26,873 bases of DNA from JBFGFG01 sp041627475 (GCA_041627475.1 JBFKQZ010000010.1:1-26873); one strand, 5' to 3'. Shown: positions 14,117 to 21,663, counted from the first letter of the stretch. Notes: generated by a model from the letters alone, not told the origin. Program-made: numbers and translations.

Positions 14117-15328
14117 TCAGGCGGTCGGGCGTCGGCGGAGCAGCGCCGTGCCGAGGAGCAGGGCGAGCAGGGCGACGGTCGCCACGCTCCCGGCGTCGGC
14201 CCCGGCGTTCGCCAGCGCGCCTGCACTGACCTGGACGGTGGGCTCGGTCTCGGACGCCGGCTCGGCGGCCGGAGCGGCAACGGGTGCGGCGGCGGGCGCA
14301 TCCTCGCTGTCGATCACGGCGGGAGCAGCGACGAGGTCGCGCTCGAGGTTGCCGCTGGCGACCTCCGGGCCGGGCAGGGTGGTGGGCTCGGCGACGGGCG
14401 CAGGCTCCTCGACCAGCTGCTCCTGCTCCACCGTCGGCTCGGGCTCGACCGGCTCGGGCTGCGGGTCGTCGACCACGACCACCTCGGGCTCCAGCTGCGG
14501 GTCGTCGACCACGATCAGCTCGGGCTCGGGCTCGACGACGGGCTCGGGCTGGGGCTCCTCGACGACGGGCTCGGGCTGGGGGTCCTCGACGACGGGCTCC
14601 GGCTGGGGCTCCTCGACCACCGGGTCGGGCTGCTTCGGCACGACGACGTGGTCAGGCACCTCGACGTGCGGCGGGACGCCGGCGTGGTCCGGGGGCAGGT
14701 CCGTGGAGGGCAGGCCGACCGGGTTCTCGGGTGTCGGAGGGCCGGGCAGGACCGGCGGGGTGTCGACCGGGGGCTGCGGCGCGGGCGGGGTGTCGACCGG
14801 GGGCTGCGGCGCGGGCGGGGTGTCGACCGGGGGCTGCGGCGCGGGCTGCTCGTCCTCGGCCGGCGGTGTGGGCGTCGGCTTCGCGATCAGCTTGCCGTCC
14901 TGCTGGTCCTCCTCGACGCCGCCGTCCGTGGGCGGTGCGGGCTGCTCGGCCGGGGCGCAGACGTCCTCGACCAGGGCGCCGAGGCCGCGTGCGCCGTGGT
15001 TGTTGTCACCGCTCTTGACGTGGACGGCAGTGATCGGGCTGTCGAGGTTGTCGCCGGTCCCGGCGTAGGTGGCCTCGTGGACCTCGGTGTCCGGGTCCTC
15101 GAACTTCTCGGTGGCCCCGTCGGCGAAGACGAGCTGGACGTTGCCGAGGGCCTTGGTGGAGCGGACGGTCACGCTGAGGACGTCGTGCGAGACGATGCAG
15201 ACCACGGCGTCGTCGCCCACGCGGGTCTCGTCCGGCGGGGTGCCGGCCCCCTCAGGCTTGCCGGCTGCGATTGCAAGGAGTGCAACGCTCGCGGCCAGGG
15301 CCTTGGTGGTGGTGCGGTGCGGTCGCAT
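14117..15328 (-). CDS. Secreted Pro/Glu-rich surface protein with degenerate sorting signal (LANAG)
   Basis: The 403-residue protein has a basic start with a hydrophobic signal segment (about residues 10-25). An N-terminal domain of about 110 residues contains VRSTKALGNVQLVFADGATEKFED and VKSGDNNHGARGLG, which resembles the domain of the neighbouring LPNTG protein. Next comes a long low-complexity stalk with three TPPAPQPPVD units and several EEPQPEPVV-type units. The C-terminus is a sorting-signal look-alike: LANAG (372-376), a hydrophobic segment and the tail LLRRRPTA. Class E sortases recognise LAxTG; here Thr is Ala, so covalent anchoring is doubtful. The protein may simply stay membrane-bound. 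The ATG at 15328 follows GTGAGG; a GTG 12 nt upstream with AGAGGTGAG before it is an equally good start. Function is unknown; it looks like a stalked cell-wall-spanning protein. Confidence 0.8.
   Translation of the reverse strand: MRPHRTTTKALAASVALLAIAAGKPEGAGTPPDETRVGDDAVVCIVSHDVLSVTVRSTKALGNVQLVFADGATEKFEDPDTEVHEATYAGTGDNLDSPITAVHVKSGDNNHGARGLGALVEDVCAPAEQPAPPTDGGVEEDQQDGKLIAKPTPTPPAEDEQPAPQPPVDTPPAPQPPVDTPPAPQPPVDTPPVLPGPPTPENPVGLPSTDLPPDHAGVPPHVEVPDHVVVPKQPDPVVEEPQPEPVVEDPQPEPVVEEPQPEPVVEPEPELIVVDDPQLEPEVVVVDDPQPEPVEPEPTVEQEQLVEEPAPVAEPTTLPGPEVASGNLERDLVAAPAVIDSEDAPAAAPVAAPAAEPASETEPTVQVSAGALANAGADAGSVATVALLALLLGTALLRRRPTA
14450..14640 (-). repeat. Degenerate repeats encoding Glu-Pro-Gln-Pro-Glu-Pro stalk
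   Basis: Repeated units of roughly 24-30 bp (recurring GGGCTCGGGCTG and TCCTCGACGAC words on the plus strand) encode EEPQPEPVV, EDPQPEPVV, VDDPQLEPE and VDDPQPEPV. They are in frame within the surface-protein gene and form the distal part of its extended Pro/Glu stalk. Confidence 0.7.
14760..14848 (-). repeat. Three 30-bp tandem repeats in surface-protein gene
   Basis: A 30-bp unit beginning GTGTCGACCGGGGGCTGCGG on the plus strand occurs three times back to back (14760, 14790 and 14820; the last copy diverges at its final base). Each encodes one ten-residue unit of the TPPAPQPPVD stalk. The copies are identical at nucleotide level, which points to recent expansion and likely length variation between strains. 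Confidence 0.9.
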
Positions 15329-15359
15329 GGTCTGCCTCACTGTGTCTCACCTCTGGCTA

Positions 15360-15405
15360 CGACCCTCCTCAAGGTTTACTAAAGTTGATAGATGGTTTCG
15401 TGAGC
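15360..15405 (-). promoter_or_regulatory. AT-rich upstream region of the LANAG surface protein
   Basis: This short stretch is strikingly AT-rich against its surroundings. On the minus strand it reads ...TATCAACTTTAGTAAACC, then TTGAGGAGG. AACTTTAG and AACCTTGA lie 10 bp apart in direct orientation (5 of 8 matches), one helical turn, and TCAA/TTGA flank the core. It may be a promoter or regulator site; no confident -35/-10 pair can be assigned. Confidence 0.3.
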
Positions 15406-15434
15406 ACATCTGGTCCTACATGACCAGGGATTCA

Positions 15435-15450
15435 TGGCCCGAACGGGCCA
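15435..15450. terminator. Short GC-rich hairpin in the gap between surface-protein genes
   Basis: TGGCCCG (15435-15441) and CGGGCCA (15444-15450) are perfect complements around AA. It lies downstream of the LPNTG gene on the minus strand, after the stronger hairpin at 15482-15516, and may be a secondary terminator. There is no U-tract. Confidence 0.35.
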
Positions 15451-15481
15451 GACGCTGCCGTCGCCTTCGACCCCGGGACAG

Positions 15482-15516
15482 CACGAGACCCGGGCCAGTG
15501 CGGCCCGGGCCTCGTG
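15482..15516 (-). terminator. Terminator of the LPNTG protein gene
   Basis: CACGAG-A-CCCGGGCC and GGCCCGGG-C-CTCGTG form a 14-bp stem with one mismatch and a 5-nt loop (AGTGC). It begins 15 nt after the minus-strand stop codon at 15531. Its length and position indicate a terminator, though no U-tract follows. Confidence 0.65.
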
Positions 15517-15530
15517 TCATCGCACGCTCG

Positions 15531-16370
15531 TCAGTTGGTCCGTCGGCGGCGCAGCGCCGCGCCACCGAGACCCAGGGAGCCGAGGGCTGCGGTGAGCAGC
15601 GCGAGCGCCGGGGCGCCGGTGTTCGGCAGCGCCTCCGCGGGGCGGATCCCGTCACCGGCGGCGGCCGAGACCTCGCGGTCCAGGACGACGCCGAGGACGC
15701 GGGGAGCCAGGTCCGGGGTCGGCGTCGCCGTCGTCGACGGGTCGCGCTCGAGTTCGGCGTTCAGGACGTCGGCCGGGGCCGGGTCGTCGCCGTCCTCGTC
15801 GGTGTCGTCGTCCGCGTCGCCGACCTCGGGGTCCTCGCCCTCGGGCCGGTCCTCACGGTCGTCACCCTCGGCGTCGACCTCCGGCTCGGGGTCGTCCTGC
15901 GTGGGGGCCTCCGGCTCGGGGTCGGCCTCGGGCTCGTCGTCGGACGTCGTCGTCCGGGTGTCCTGCGGCTCCTCTTCCCCCTCCGGTGTGGCCGGAGGCT
16001 CCTCGGTGCAGTCGCTCGTGTCGAGGTCGAAGCGCTCGCCGTAGCCCGGGCCGTCCCCGGACTTGTTGTTGCCGGACTTCACCCAGACGACCTCGATGAC
16101 GTCGTCGCCGTCGCCGGCGAAGGTGCCGGTCCCCGACTCGGGAAGGTCCTCGAACCGCAGTCGGCTGCCGTCGGCGAACTGCAGGACCACGTTCGAGATG
16201 GCCTTCGTCGACAGCACGTCCACCGAGGTGCAGCTGGCGTCGACCTGGATCTCGGCGCTGCCCCCGTCACCGCCCGGTGCGGCGAACGCGGCGGTGCCGG
16301 TCAGGAGCAGGCACGCGGTGGCGCCGGCGGCGATCGCGGTGGTGCGGCGGTGGGGTGCTGCCAGGCGCAT
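15531..16370 (-). CDS. Secreted LPNTG-anchored acidic surface protein
   Basis: The 279-residue protein has a signal peptide (basic start, then ATACLLLTGTAAFA with cleavage near residue 30). A compact domain of about 95 residues contains VDVLSTKAISNVVLQFADGS, FAGDGDDVIEVVWVKSGNN and GPGYGERFDL, with a Cys pair (CTS... and ...SDC) that could form a disulfide. A very acidic, disordered stalk rich in Glu, Asp and Pro follows, and then a complete sortase signal: LPNTG at residues 248-252, a hydrophobic segment, and the tail RRRRTN. It should be linked to the cell wall by a sortase not encoded here. The N-terminal domain is shared with the adjacent minus-strand gene, so the two are tandem paralogues. 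The ATG at 16370 is preceded by GAGGA at 7 nt. The role of the shared domain is unknown. Confidence 0.88.
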   Translation of the reverse strand: MRLAAPHRRTTAIAAGATACLLLTGTAAFAAPGGDGGSAEIQVDASCTSVDVLSTKAISNVVLQFADGSRLRFEDLPESGTGTFAGDGDDVIEVVWVKSGNNKSGDGPGYGERFDLDTSDCTEEPPATPEGEEEPQDTRTTTSDDEPEADPEPEAPTQDDPEPEVDAEGDDREDRPEGEDPEVGDADDDTDEDGDDPAPADVLNAELERDPSTTATPTPDLAPRVLGVVLDREVSAAAGDGIRPAEALPNTGAPALALLTAALGSLGLGGAALRRRRTN

Positions 16371-16409
16371 CGGGGGGTCCTCGGGAGGTGGCTTGGTGGG
16401 AGTGGTGCC

Positions 16410-16438
16410 ATCGTCCGGTTGGCCGCCGCCCTAGTCAA
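16410..16438 (-). promoter_or_regulatory. Possible promoter of the LPNTG protein gene
   Basis: On the minus strand TTGACT (complement of 16433-16438) is followed after 17 bp by GACGAT (complement of 16410-16415). The -35 matches consensus well; the -10 keeps only the A at position 2 and the final T. Initiation near 16403 would give a leader of about 33 nt containing the GAGGA ribosome binding site. Confidence 0.4.
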
Positions 16439-16591
16439 CGCTTCGTGGCCACGATGTCACGATGCGTGAATGCAGCCGCCGACAAGATCACGCTCTGCTC
16501 GAATTCGACCATTCTCCGTGATCACGATCGCATCGCGGCGATGGTGTGGGCGCCGCTACGGTCGCGACACCGAGCGCCCGGGAGGCAGTGT

Positions 16592-17863
16592 GTGAACTGG
16601 TCACTGCTCTCGATCCCGGTCGTCGCGGGCGTCATCGGGCTCGCGACGAACTACGTCGGCATCAAGTTCCTCTTCTACCCCGTCCAGTTCGTCGGGATCC
16701 GGATCCCCGGCCTCCGGGCGGTGAACCAGCTGCTGCCCCGCAAGCTCCAGGCGATCCCCGGCGTGGCGATCGGCGGGATCGGGTGGCAGGGCGTGATCCC
16801 GTCACGCGCCGCGAAGATGGGGTCGATCGCCGTCGACAAGGGGATCGCCAAGCTCGGCAGCCCGTCGGAGTTCTACGAGCGCCTCGACCCGGACCAGATC
16901 GCCGAGCACATCCTGGCGACGTCCACCGACGAGGTGCACGAGCTCGTCGAGGGCATCGTCCGGCGTGAGCACCCACAGCTGTGGGCGGACACGCCGCCGC
17001 CGATCCGGGCCGCGATCCACGCCCGGATCGACGCGCAGCTCCCGCGGCTCGTGCACCGGGTCACCGACCAGATCGGTGAGCACATCGAGCAGCTGCTCGA
17101 CATCAAGATGATGGTGATCCGCAAGATCGAGGCCGAGCCACGCCTCGCCAACCGCATCTTCCTCGAGGTGGGCAACCGCGAGCTGAACTTCGTGATCTGG
17201 TCGGGCCTCTTCCTCGGCTTCCTGCTCGGGCTGCCCCTCGTCCCCGTCGTCGCCAGCTTCGCGCCGGACCCGATCCCCGGCTGGATCCTGCCGGTCTCGG
17301 GCATCGTCGTCGGCTACCTCACGAACTGGATCGCCATCAAGGCGATCTTCAACCCGATCGAGCCACACCGCGTCGGGCCGTTCACGCTGCACGGGCTGTT
17401 CATGCGTCGACAGGCGGAGGTGGCGGAGGTCTACGCGCAGATCATCGCCGACGACATCGTGACGCTCTCCAACATCGGCGAGGAGCTCGTCCACGGGACC
17501 CGCAGCGACCGGACGCGCCACCTGATCGAACAGGCGCTGCGACCCGCGGTCGACGAGTCCCTCGGGATCGCCCGCGGTGCGGTCCGGGTCGCGATCGGCA
17601 CCCGTGAGTACGACGCGATCCGCACGCGCCTCGCGACCGAGGCCGTCGACAGCACGATGGCGCCGTTGACCGACCCCGTCTTCAACAAGCGCCAGAGCGA
17701 GCGCGTGCGTGAACTCCTCGCGACACGGCTGGCGCAGCTCGACCCCCCCGAGTTCGCTGAGATGCTGCGGTCGGCGATGGAGGAGGACGAGTGGCTGCTC
17801 ATCTTCATCGGCTCGGTGCTCGGCTTCGTCGCCGGGCTCGTGCAGTACGCCGTCGTCAGCTGA
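16592..17863 (+). CDS. DUF445 family membrane protein
   Basis: The 423-residue protein fits the DUF445 (YheB/YjiN-like) family. The N-terminal membrane segment IPVVAGVIGLATNYVGIKFL carries the family's Thr-Asn-Tyr/Trp-x-(A/G)-I-K motif, which recurs at IVVGYLTNWIAIKAIFNP after the central hydrophobic region. Between and after them are long amphipathic helices, such as EFYERLDPDQIAEHIL and the Glu/Arg-rich C-terminal part. A last hydrophobic helix closes the protein (LIFIGSVLGFVAGLVQYAVVS). Members are membrane-anchored proteins without an established function. GTG at 16592 follows GGAGGC. The stop is 8 nt before the next gene, and the run continues to the cation/proton antiporter. A TACGGT hexamer at 16557-16562 could be its -10, without a clear -35. 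Confidence 0.88.
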   Translation: MNWSLLSIPVVAGVIGLATNYVGIKFLFYPVQFVGIRIPGLRAVNQLLPRKLQAIPGVAIGGIGWQGVIPSRAAKMGSIAVDKGIAKLGSPSEFYERLDPDQIAEHILATSTDEVHELVEGIVRREHPQLWADTPPPIRAAIHARIDAQLPRLVHRVTDQIGEHIEQLLDIKMMVIRKIEAEPRLANRIFLEVGNRELNFVIWSGLFLGFLLGLPLVPVVASFAPDPIPGWILPVSGIVVGYLTNWIAIKAIFNPIEPHRVGPFTLHGLFMRRQAEVAEVYAQIIADDIVTLSNIGEELVHGTRSDRTRHLIEQALRPAVDESLGIARGAVRVAIGTREYDAIRTRLATEAVDSTMAPLTDPVFNKRQSERVRELLATRLAQLDPPEFAEMLRSAMEEDEWLLIFIGSVLGFVAGLVQYAVVS

Positions 17864-17871
17864 GGTCCCAC

Positions 17872-18741
17872 GTGTCGCGCGAGCATGATCACGACGTCCC
17901 GCCCCCGGTGCCACCGGAGGCGTTCGACCGTGCCCGACCGCCCCGCGAGGACGTGCCGTCGGACGTGGACGAGCGCGCCGCCGAGCTCGTCGAGGGCGGC
18001 ATCGGGCTGGCGCGGCTCGCGCTCGGCAGTGCCTGGCGGACCTCCCGCTGGGGGCTGTCCACCTCGATGCACATCGCCGAGCGCGTCGTCGGTGCCCTGG
18101 CGGCCGGGGAGTCGGTGACCCAGGCGGCCAACCAGGCTGCGACCGGGGCGCGTGACGCCCTGCTGGAGTTCGCCGGTGTCGACGACGGCACGCCCCCCGA
18201 CGAACGTCAGCCGCGCCGCGACCGTCGCCACGACCCGGACGTGCACGAGCTGCGTCGGCGCGGCGCCGAGCTGCTGCGGCGCAGCTCGGACGTCAACGAC
18301 GACGAGGAGACGCACCCGGCCTACGCCCGGATCCTCGACTCGTTGCTGCCGGACGAGGCCCGCATCCTGCGGCTGCTGGCCCTCGAGGGACCGCAGCCGA
18401 GCGTGGACGTCCGCAGTGCCTCGGCCGTCCCCAACAACTCCGAGCTGGTCGAGGCCGGTCTGACGATGGTGGGGGAGCTCGCGGGCTGCAAGCACATGGA
18501 GCGGACCCGGCAGTACCTCAACAACCTCACCCGGCTCGGGCTGATCCAGGTGTCGCGGGAGCCGCTGCGTGACCACGGTGCCTACCAGGTGCTCGAGGCG
18601 CAGCCGGAGGTGATCGCGGCGATGGAGCAGACCAAGCGGGCACGGACGGTGCGGCGCAGCATCCGGATGACGCCCTTCGGCGAGGACTTCGTGGCGACGT
18701 GCCTGACGCCGGAGACAGGCGGCGACGTCCCACCTCGTTGA
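17872..18741 (+). CDS. DUF4393 / Abi-alpha-like protein
   Basis: The 289-residue protein starts with an acidic, His/Pro-rich segment and a helical region of about 70 residues. The rest fits the DUF4393 (Abi-alpha) layout: HPAYARILDSLLPDEARILRLLALEGPQP in the middle, a short loop, then RTRQYLNNLTRLGLIQVSREPL and a C-terminal IRMTPFGEDFVATCL. The latter part resembles a winged-helix-like fold. Some members come from phage-abortive-infection loci, but most are chromosomal and uncharacterised. No phage or other defence gene is present here, so a defence role is not implied. GTG at 17872 follows TGAGG at 7 nt and lies 8 nt after the DUF445 stop, so the pair is cotranscribed. An association with the DUF445 membrane protein is inferred from spacing only. 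Family call moderate to good. Confidence 0.72.
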   Translation: MSREHDHDVPPPVPPEAFDRARPPREDVPSDVDERAAELVEGGIGLARLALGSAWRTSRWGLSTSMHIAERVVGALAAGESVTQAANQAATGARDALLEFAGVDDGTPPDERQPRRDRRHDPDVHELRRRGAELLRRSSDVNDDEETHPAYARILDSLLPDEARILRLLALEGPQPSVDVRSASAVPNNSELVEAGLTMVGELAGCKHMERTRQYLNNLTRLGLIQVSREPLRDHGAYQVLEAQPEVIAAMEQTKRARTVRRSIRMTPFGEDFVATCLTPETGGDVPPR

Positions 18742-18790
18742 CCTCGGGCACCTCGTGCTGTGTCCTCGTGCCCCGGACGAGGGGGACAGG

Positions 18791-19528
18791 GTGAGAGGCG
18801 GCAGGCACGGGCCACGCCGGCAGCTGCTCGCGGACCTCGACGCCGCGATCGGCTTCGGCGTGCACGACCACGCGGCACCACCGAGCCGTGGGGCGTTCGG
18901 TGAGTTCGAGGTCACCTGCGCGATCCCGGCGCTCGCCCGCGGCGCGGTCCTCGTCGGCGACGTCGCTGCCGGTGCCGGTGCGGCCGTCGCCGTGCCGTCG
19001 GTCTACGTCGCCCACCTCGAGGGCTGCCTCCGCCGCGTCGCCGAGGCGCGCACCGCCGGGGACGTCCGACGTCTGCCGTGGCCCTACTCGTCGCTGACCG
19101 ACGCCGTCGACGACGCCCTGCGGCGCGACGGGGCGGGCTGGGAGTCGCTGGGTCGGTTGGAGGACGACCACCCGCTGTGGCCCGGCTGGGCCGACGCGCT
19201 CGTGGGTCGTCGCGGGTTCCGCATCGCGGCGCCGTGGGTCGTCGGGTCCGGTGCGATCGGCTACGGCAGGTGGCTGCCGGCCGACCTGGTCGAGCACGCC
19301 GTGGTCCGCGACGACGGGCTGCGGGCGCTGGAGCTGGACGCCGACCGCATGGTCGCCGCCCTGCGCTGGCACGGTGTCCAGGCGAGCCGGGCCGACGAGC
19401 GACTGGCGGCCGTGCTCGTCGGGTGGACGGCACGGCTCCCCGGCCCCGCACTGTCCGATTGTGCTGCGCGACCCACCGAGGTCGTGCTACTACCTCCAGA
19501 GCCGCTGCCGATGCGCGACGGCGGCTGA
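18791..19528 (+). CDS. Hypothetical protein, actinobacterial, unknown function
   Basis: The 245-residue protein is not recognised. Its composition is balanced and protein-like (Trp, Tyr, Phe and Ile present; long hydrophobic/charged alternation), in contrast to the GC-shadow frames opposite it. Features are an early block LLADLDAAIGFGVHDHAAPP, FGEFEVTCAIPALARGAVLVGDVAAGAG, a Trp-rich middle (WPYSSLTDAV, WESLGRLEDDHPLWPGWADAL) and IAAPWVVGSGAIGYGRWLP. There is no signal peptide or clear transmembrane helix. GTG at 18791 follows GAGGGGGACAGG; an in-frame GTG at 18755 would add 12 residues. It is the third gene of the DUF445 run and is followed 14 nt later by the antiporter gene, so it may be a partner of that transporter; this is inference. 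Confidence 0.65.
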   Translation: MRGGRHGPRRQLLADLDAAIGFGVHDHAAPPSRGAFGEFEVTCAIPALARGAVLVGDVAAGAGAAVAVPSVYVAHLEGCLRRVAEARTAGDVRRLPWPYSSLTDAVDDALRRDGAGWESLGRLEDDHPLWPGWADALVGRRGFRIAAPWVVGSGAIGYGRWLPADLVEHAVVRDDGLRALELDADRMVAALRWHGVQASRADERLAAVLVGWTARLPGPALSDCAARPTEVVLLPPEPLPMRDGG

Positions 19529-19542
19529 CACGAGAGGACGGC

Positions 19543-21171
19543 ATGGCGGACCTCGCGATCCCGCTCGCCGCTGCCTTCGTGCTCGGGTTCGTCGTCCAGC
19601 AGGTCGGGCTGCCGCCGTTGGTCGGCTACCTCGCCGCCGGCTTCCTGCTCGCCGCGGCGGGCGTCGACCCCGGACCGGGTCTCGAGGTGGTCAGCGACCT
19701 GGGCGTCCTCCTCCTGCTGTTCGGCATCGGGCTGAAGCTCAAGCCCTCGACCCTCGCGCGCCCGGTGGTGTGGGCCGGGACGACCCTGCATCTGCTGGGC
19801 GGACTGTTCGTGCTGGGCGCCGTGCTGCTCGTGCTCGGGTGGCTCGGCGCGCCGCTGCTCGGCGGGCTCGGCCTGACCGAGATCCTCGTCCTCGCGTTCG
19901 CCCTCGGGTTCTCCTCGACCGTGTTCGCCGTCAAGGCGCTGGAGGAGTACGGCGAGTCGAGCTCGTTGGCCGGCCGCCTCGCCCTCGCGGTCCTGGTCAT
20001 GCAGGACATCCTCGCGGTCGGCTTCCTCGTCGCCGTCGGTGGGGTGCCGTCGGTCTGGGCCGTCCCGGTCGTGGCGGCGATCGTGCTGGCGCGTCCCCTG
20101 TGGCACTGGCTCCTGGGTCGGACCGGGTACGAGGAGCTGCTCGTCCTGCTCGGGCTGGTGCTCGCGTTCGGTGCCGCGGCCGCGTTCGAGACCGTGGGGG
20201 TCAAGCCCGACCTCGGCGCGCTCGTCGCCGGCATGCTCCTTGCGACGCACCCCAAGGCCGGCGACCTGTCGAGCGGACTGCTGAACGCCAAGGACGTCCT
20301 GCTGATCGGGTTCTTCCTCTCGATCGGGCTCGGCGGCCTGCCGGACGCCGGGACGGTCCTGACGGCGATGCTCCTGCTGGTCGCACTGCCCCTGAAGACC
20401 TTCGGACACCTGCTCGTCTTCAGCCGTTTCGGGTACCGGTCCCGCACCATCTGGCACGCGACGGTGACCCTGGCCAACTACTCCGAGTTCGGCCTCATCG
20501 TGGTCGCGGTCGGCGTCGAGGAGGGGCTGCTGGGGCCGGAGTGGACGGCCGCGATGGCACTGCTCGTGGCCGCGTCGTTCGTCGTCGCAGCACCACCGAA
20601 CAGTCGCCGCTACGACCTGTTCGCCCGACACGCTGCGCTGCTCAACCGCTTCGAGCGCGACGTCGTCAACCCGGCCGACGCGGTCCTCGACCCTGGCAAG
20701 GCCGAGGTGCTGGTCTTCGGCATGGGGCGCGTGGGGACCGGTGCGTACGACGAGCTGGACAGGACACAGGACGTCGACGTCGTCGGGGTCGAGCGGTCGC
20801 GGTCGATCGTCGCGCGCCACACGAGCGAGGGGCGTCGGGTCGTGCGCGGCGACGCGCTGGACTCGGAGTTCTGGGACCGCATGCACCTGCACCCCGAGAC
20901 GCGGCTGGTCGTGCTTGCGATGAACGACCACGGTGCGAACCTGAAGGCAGTGCGGAAGATCCGTGCCACGCTGCCGGAGGTCAGCATCGCCGCGGTCGCC
21001 CAGCACGTCGACGAGGTGCACGAGCTGGAGGAGGCAGGCGCCGACGTCGCCCGCAACCTCTACGAGGAGGCCGGCCAGGGCCTCGCGGACGATGCCTGCG
21101 CGCTCGTCCCGGGGCTGCGCCCGACGGGCCGCGGCGGGGGATCGAGGCGGGGCTACCCGGACGGGCGCTGA
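19543..21171 (+). CDS. Kef-type cation/proton antiporter with TrkA-N (CPA2 family)
   Basis: The 542-residue inner-membrane protein has about 12 hydrophobic segments (residues 5-350) followed by a cytosolic nucleotide-binding domain. The antiporter core shows GYLAAGFLLAAAGVDPGP, GVLLLLFGIGLKLKP, LGFSSTVFAVKALEE and LAVLVMQDILAVGFLVAV, all typical of Kef/RosB-like CPA2 exchangers of K+ (or Na+) for protons. A RCK/TrkA-N Rossmann domain begins near residue 388 with VLVFGMGRVGTGAYDEL, an NAD(H)-binding glycine loop, followed by RRVVRGDALDSEFWDRM. No C-terminal TrkA-C domain is seen, so the protein ends soon after the TrkA-N fold. ATG at 19543 follows GAGAGGA. It is the last gene of the DUF445 run. 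The 3' end overlaps the convergent response-regulator gene by 19 bp. Confidence 0.92.
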   Translation: MADLAIPLAAAFVLGFVVQQVGLPPLVGYLAAGFLLAAAGVDPGPGLEVVSDLGVLLLLFGIGLKLKPSTLARPVVWAGTTLHLLGGLFVLGAVLLVLGWLGAPLLGGLGLTEILVLAFALGFSSTVFAVKALEEYGESSSLAGRLALAVLVMQDILAVGFLVAVGGVPSVWAVPVVAAIVLARPLWHWLLGRTGYEELLVLLGLVLAFGAAAAFETVGVKPDLGALVAGMLLATHPKAGDLSSGLLNAKDVLLIGFFLSIGLGGLPDAGTVLTAMLLLVALPLKTFGHLLVFSRFGYRSRTIWHATVTLANYSEFGLIVVAVGVEEGLLGPEWTAAMALLVAASFVVAAPPNSRRYDLFARHAALLNRFERDVVNPADAVLDPGKAEVLVFGMGRVGTGAYDELDRTQDVDVVGVERSRSIVARHTSEGRRVVRGDALDSEFWDRMHLHPETRLVVLAMNDHGANLKAVRKIRATLPEVSIAAVAQHVDEVHELEEAGADVARNLYEEAGQGLADDACALVPGLRPTGRGGGSRRGYPDGR

Positions 21172-21617
21172 ACGCGACGGGCGTGCCTGGCAGCGGTGAG
21201 CACGGCCTCGATCAGGTCGGGCGGGTCGTACGGCTTCTCGAGCACGGCGTCGGGCAGCACCTCCCAGCGGCTGAGGACGTCCCGACGGTTGGCCGTGCCG
21301 GTCACCACCACGAAGCGCGCCCCGGCGGTCGCCGGGTCCCACTGGAGCGTCCGTGCGACCTCCTGTCCACCGATGCCGGGCAGGCTGATGTCGAGCACGA
21401 CGATGTCCGGCGGGAAGGCACTGGCGGAGGCGAGGGCCTCACGCCCGTCGCCGACCGTGGCCACACGGCACCCGGCCTCCTCGAGCAGCAGCCTGGCCAG
21501 CTGGCGCAGACGCGGGTCGTCCTCGACGACCAGGACCCGGACGAGGTCGAGCGGGGACAGGTCGTCCTCGGCGAGCTCGTCGGGCTCGCCGGGAGGGTTC
21601 GCGGGCCCCACCGTCAC
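21153..21617 (-). CDS. Stand-alone response regulator receiver protein
   Basis: The 154-residue protein is a single CheY-like receiver domain after an acidic 25-residue N-terminus. The acidic pocket is in VLVVEDDPRLRQLARLL, the phospho-acceptor is Asp76 in DIVVLDISLPGIGG, the switch Thr is in VVVTGTANRRD, and the conserved Lys128 is in EKPYDPPDL. There is no output domain, so it would act by protein-protein contact or phosphorelay. No kinase is adjacent; the orphan kinase at 1263-2534 is a conceivable but distant partner. GTG at 21617 follows GGGAG. The last 19 bp overlap the antiporter gene on the other strand. It lies downstream of the P450 gene in the same direction with a gap of about 100 bp that holds a hairpin. 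Confidence 0.9.
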   Translation of the reverse strand: MTVGPANPPGEPDELAEDDLSPLDLVRVLVVEDDPRLRQLARLLLEEAGCRVATVGDGREALASASAFPPDIVVLDISLPGIGGQEVARTLQWDPATAGARFVVVTGTANRRDVLSRWEVLPDAVLEKPYDPPDLIEAVLTAARHARRVQRPSG

Positions 21618-21663
21618 GTCTCGCTCCCTGTCGCGACGCCGACCCGTCGGAGGCTAGAGCGCG

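Noticed and set aside
14760..14848. Direct repeats as a possible CRISPR array
   Set aside because: The units are contiguous without spacers, are in frame and encode a ten-residue protein repeat.
14148..15068. Plus-strand Ser/Gly/Thr-rich frame with regular repeats
   Set aside because: The regularity is the complement of the Pro/Glu stalk repeats of the minus-strand surface protein, which has a signal peptide and C-terminal anchor.
17872..18741. DUF4393/Abi-alpha-like gene as evidence of a phage-defence island
   Set aside because: There are no other defence genes, mobile elements or composition change nearby; the family is mostly chromosomal and uncharacterised.
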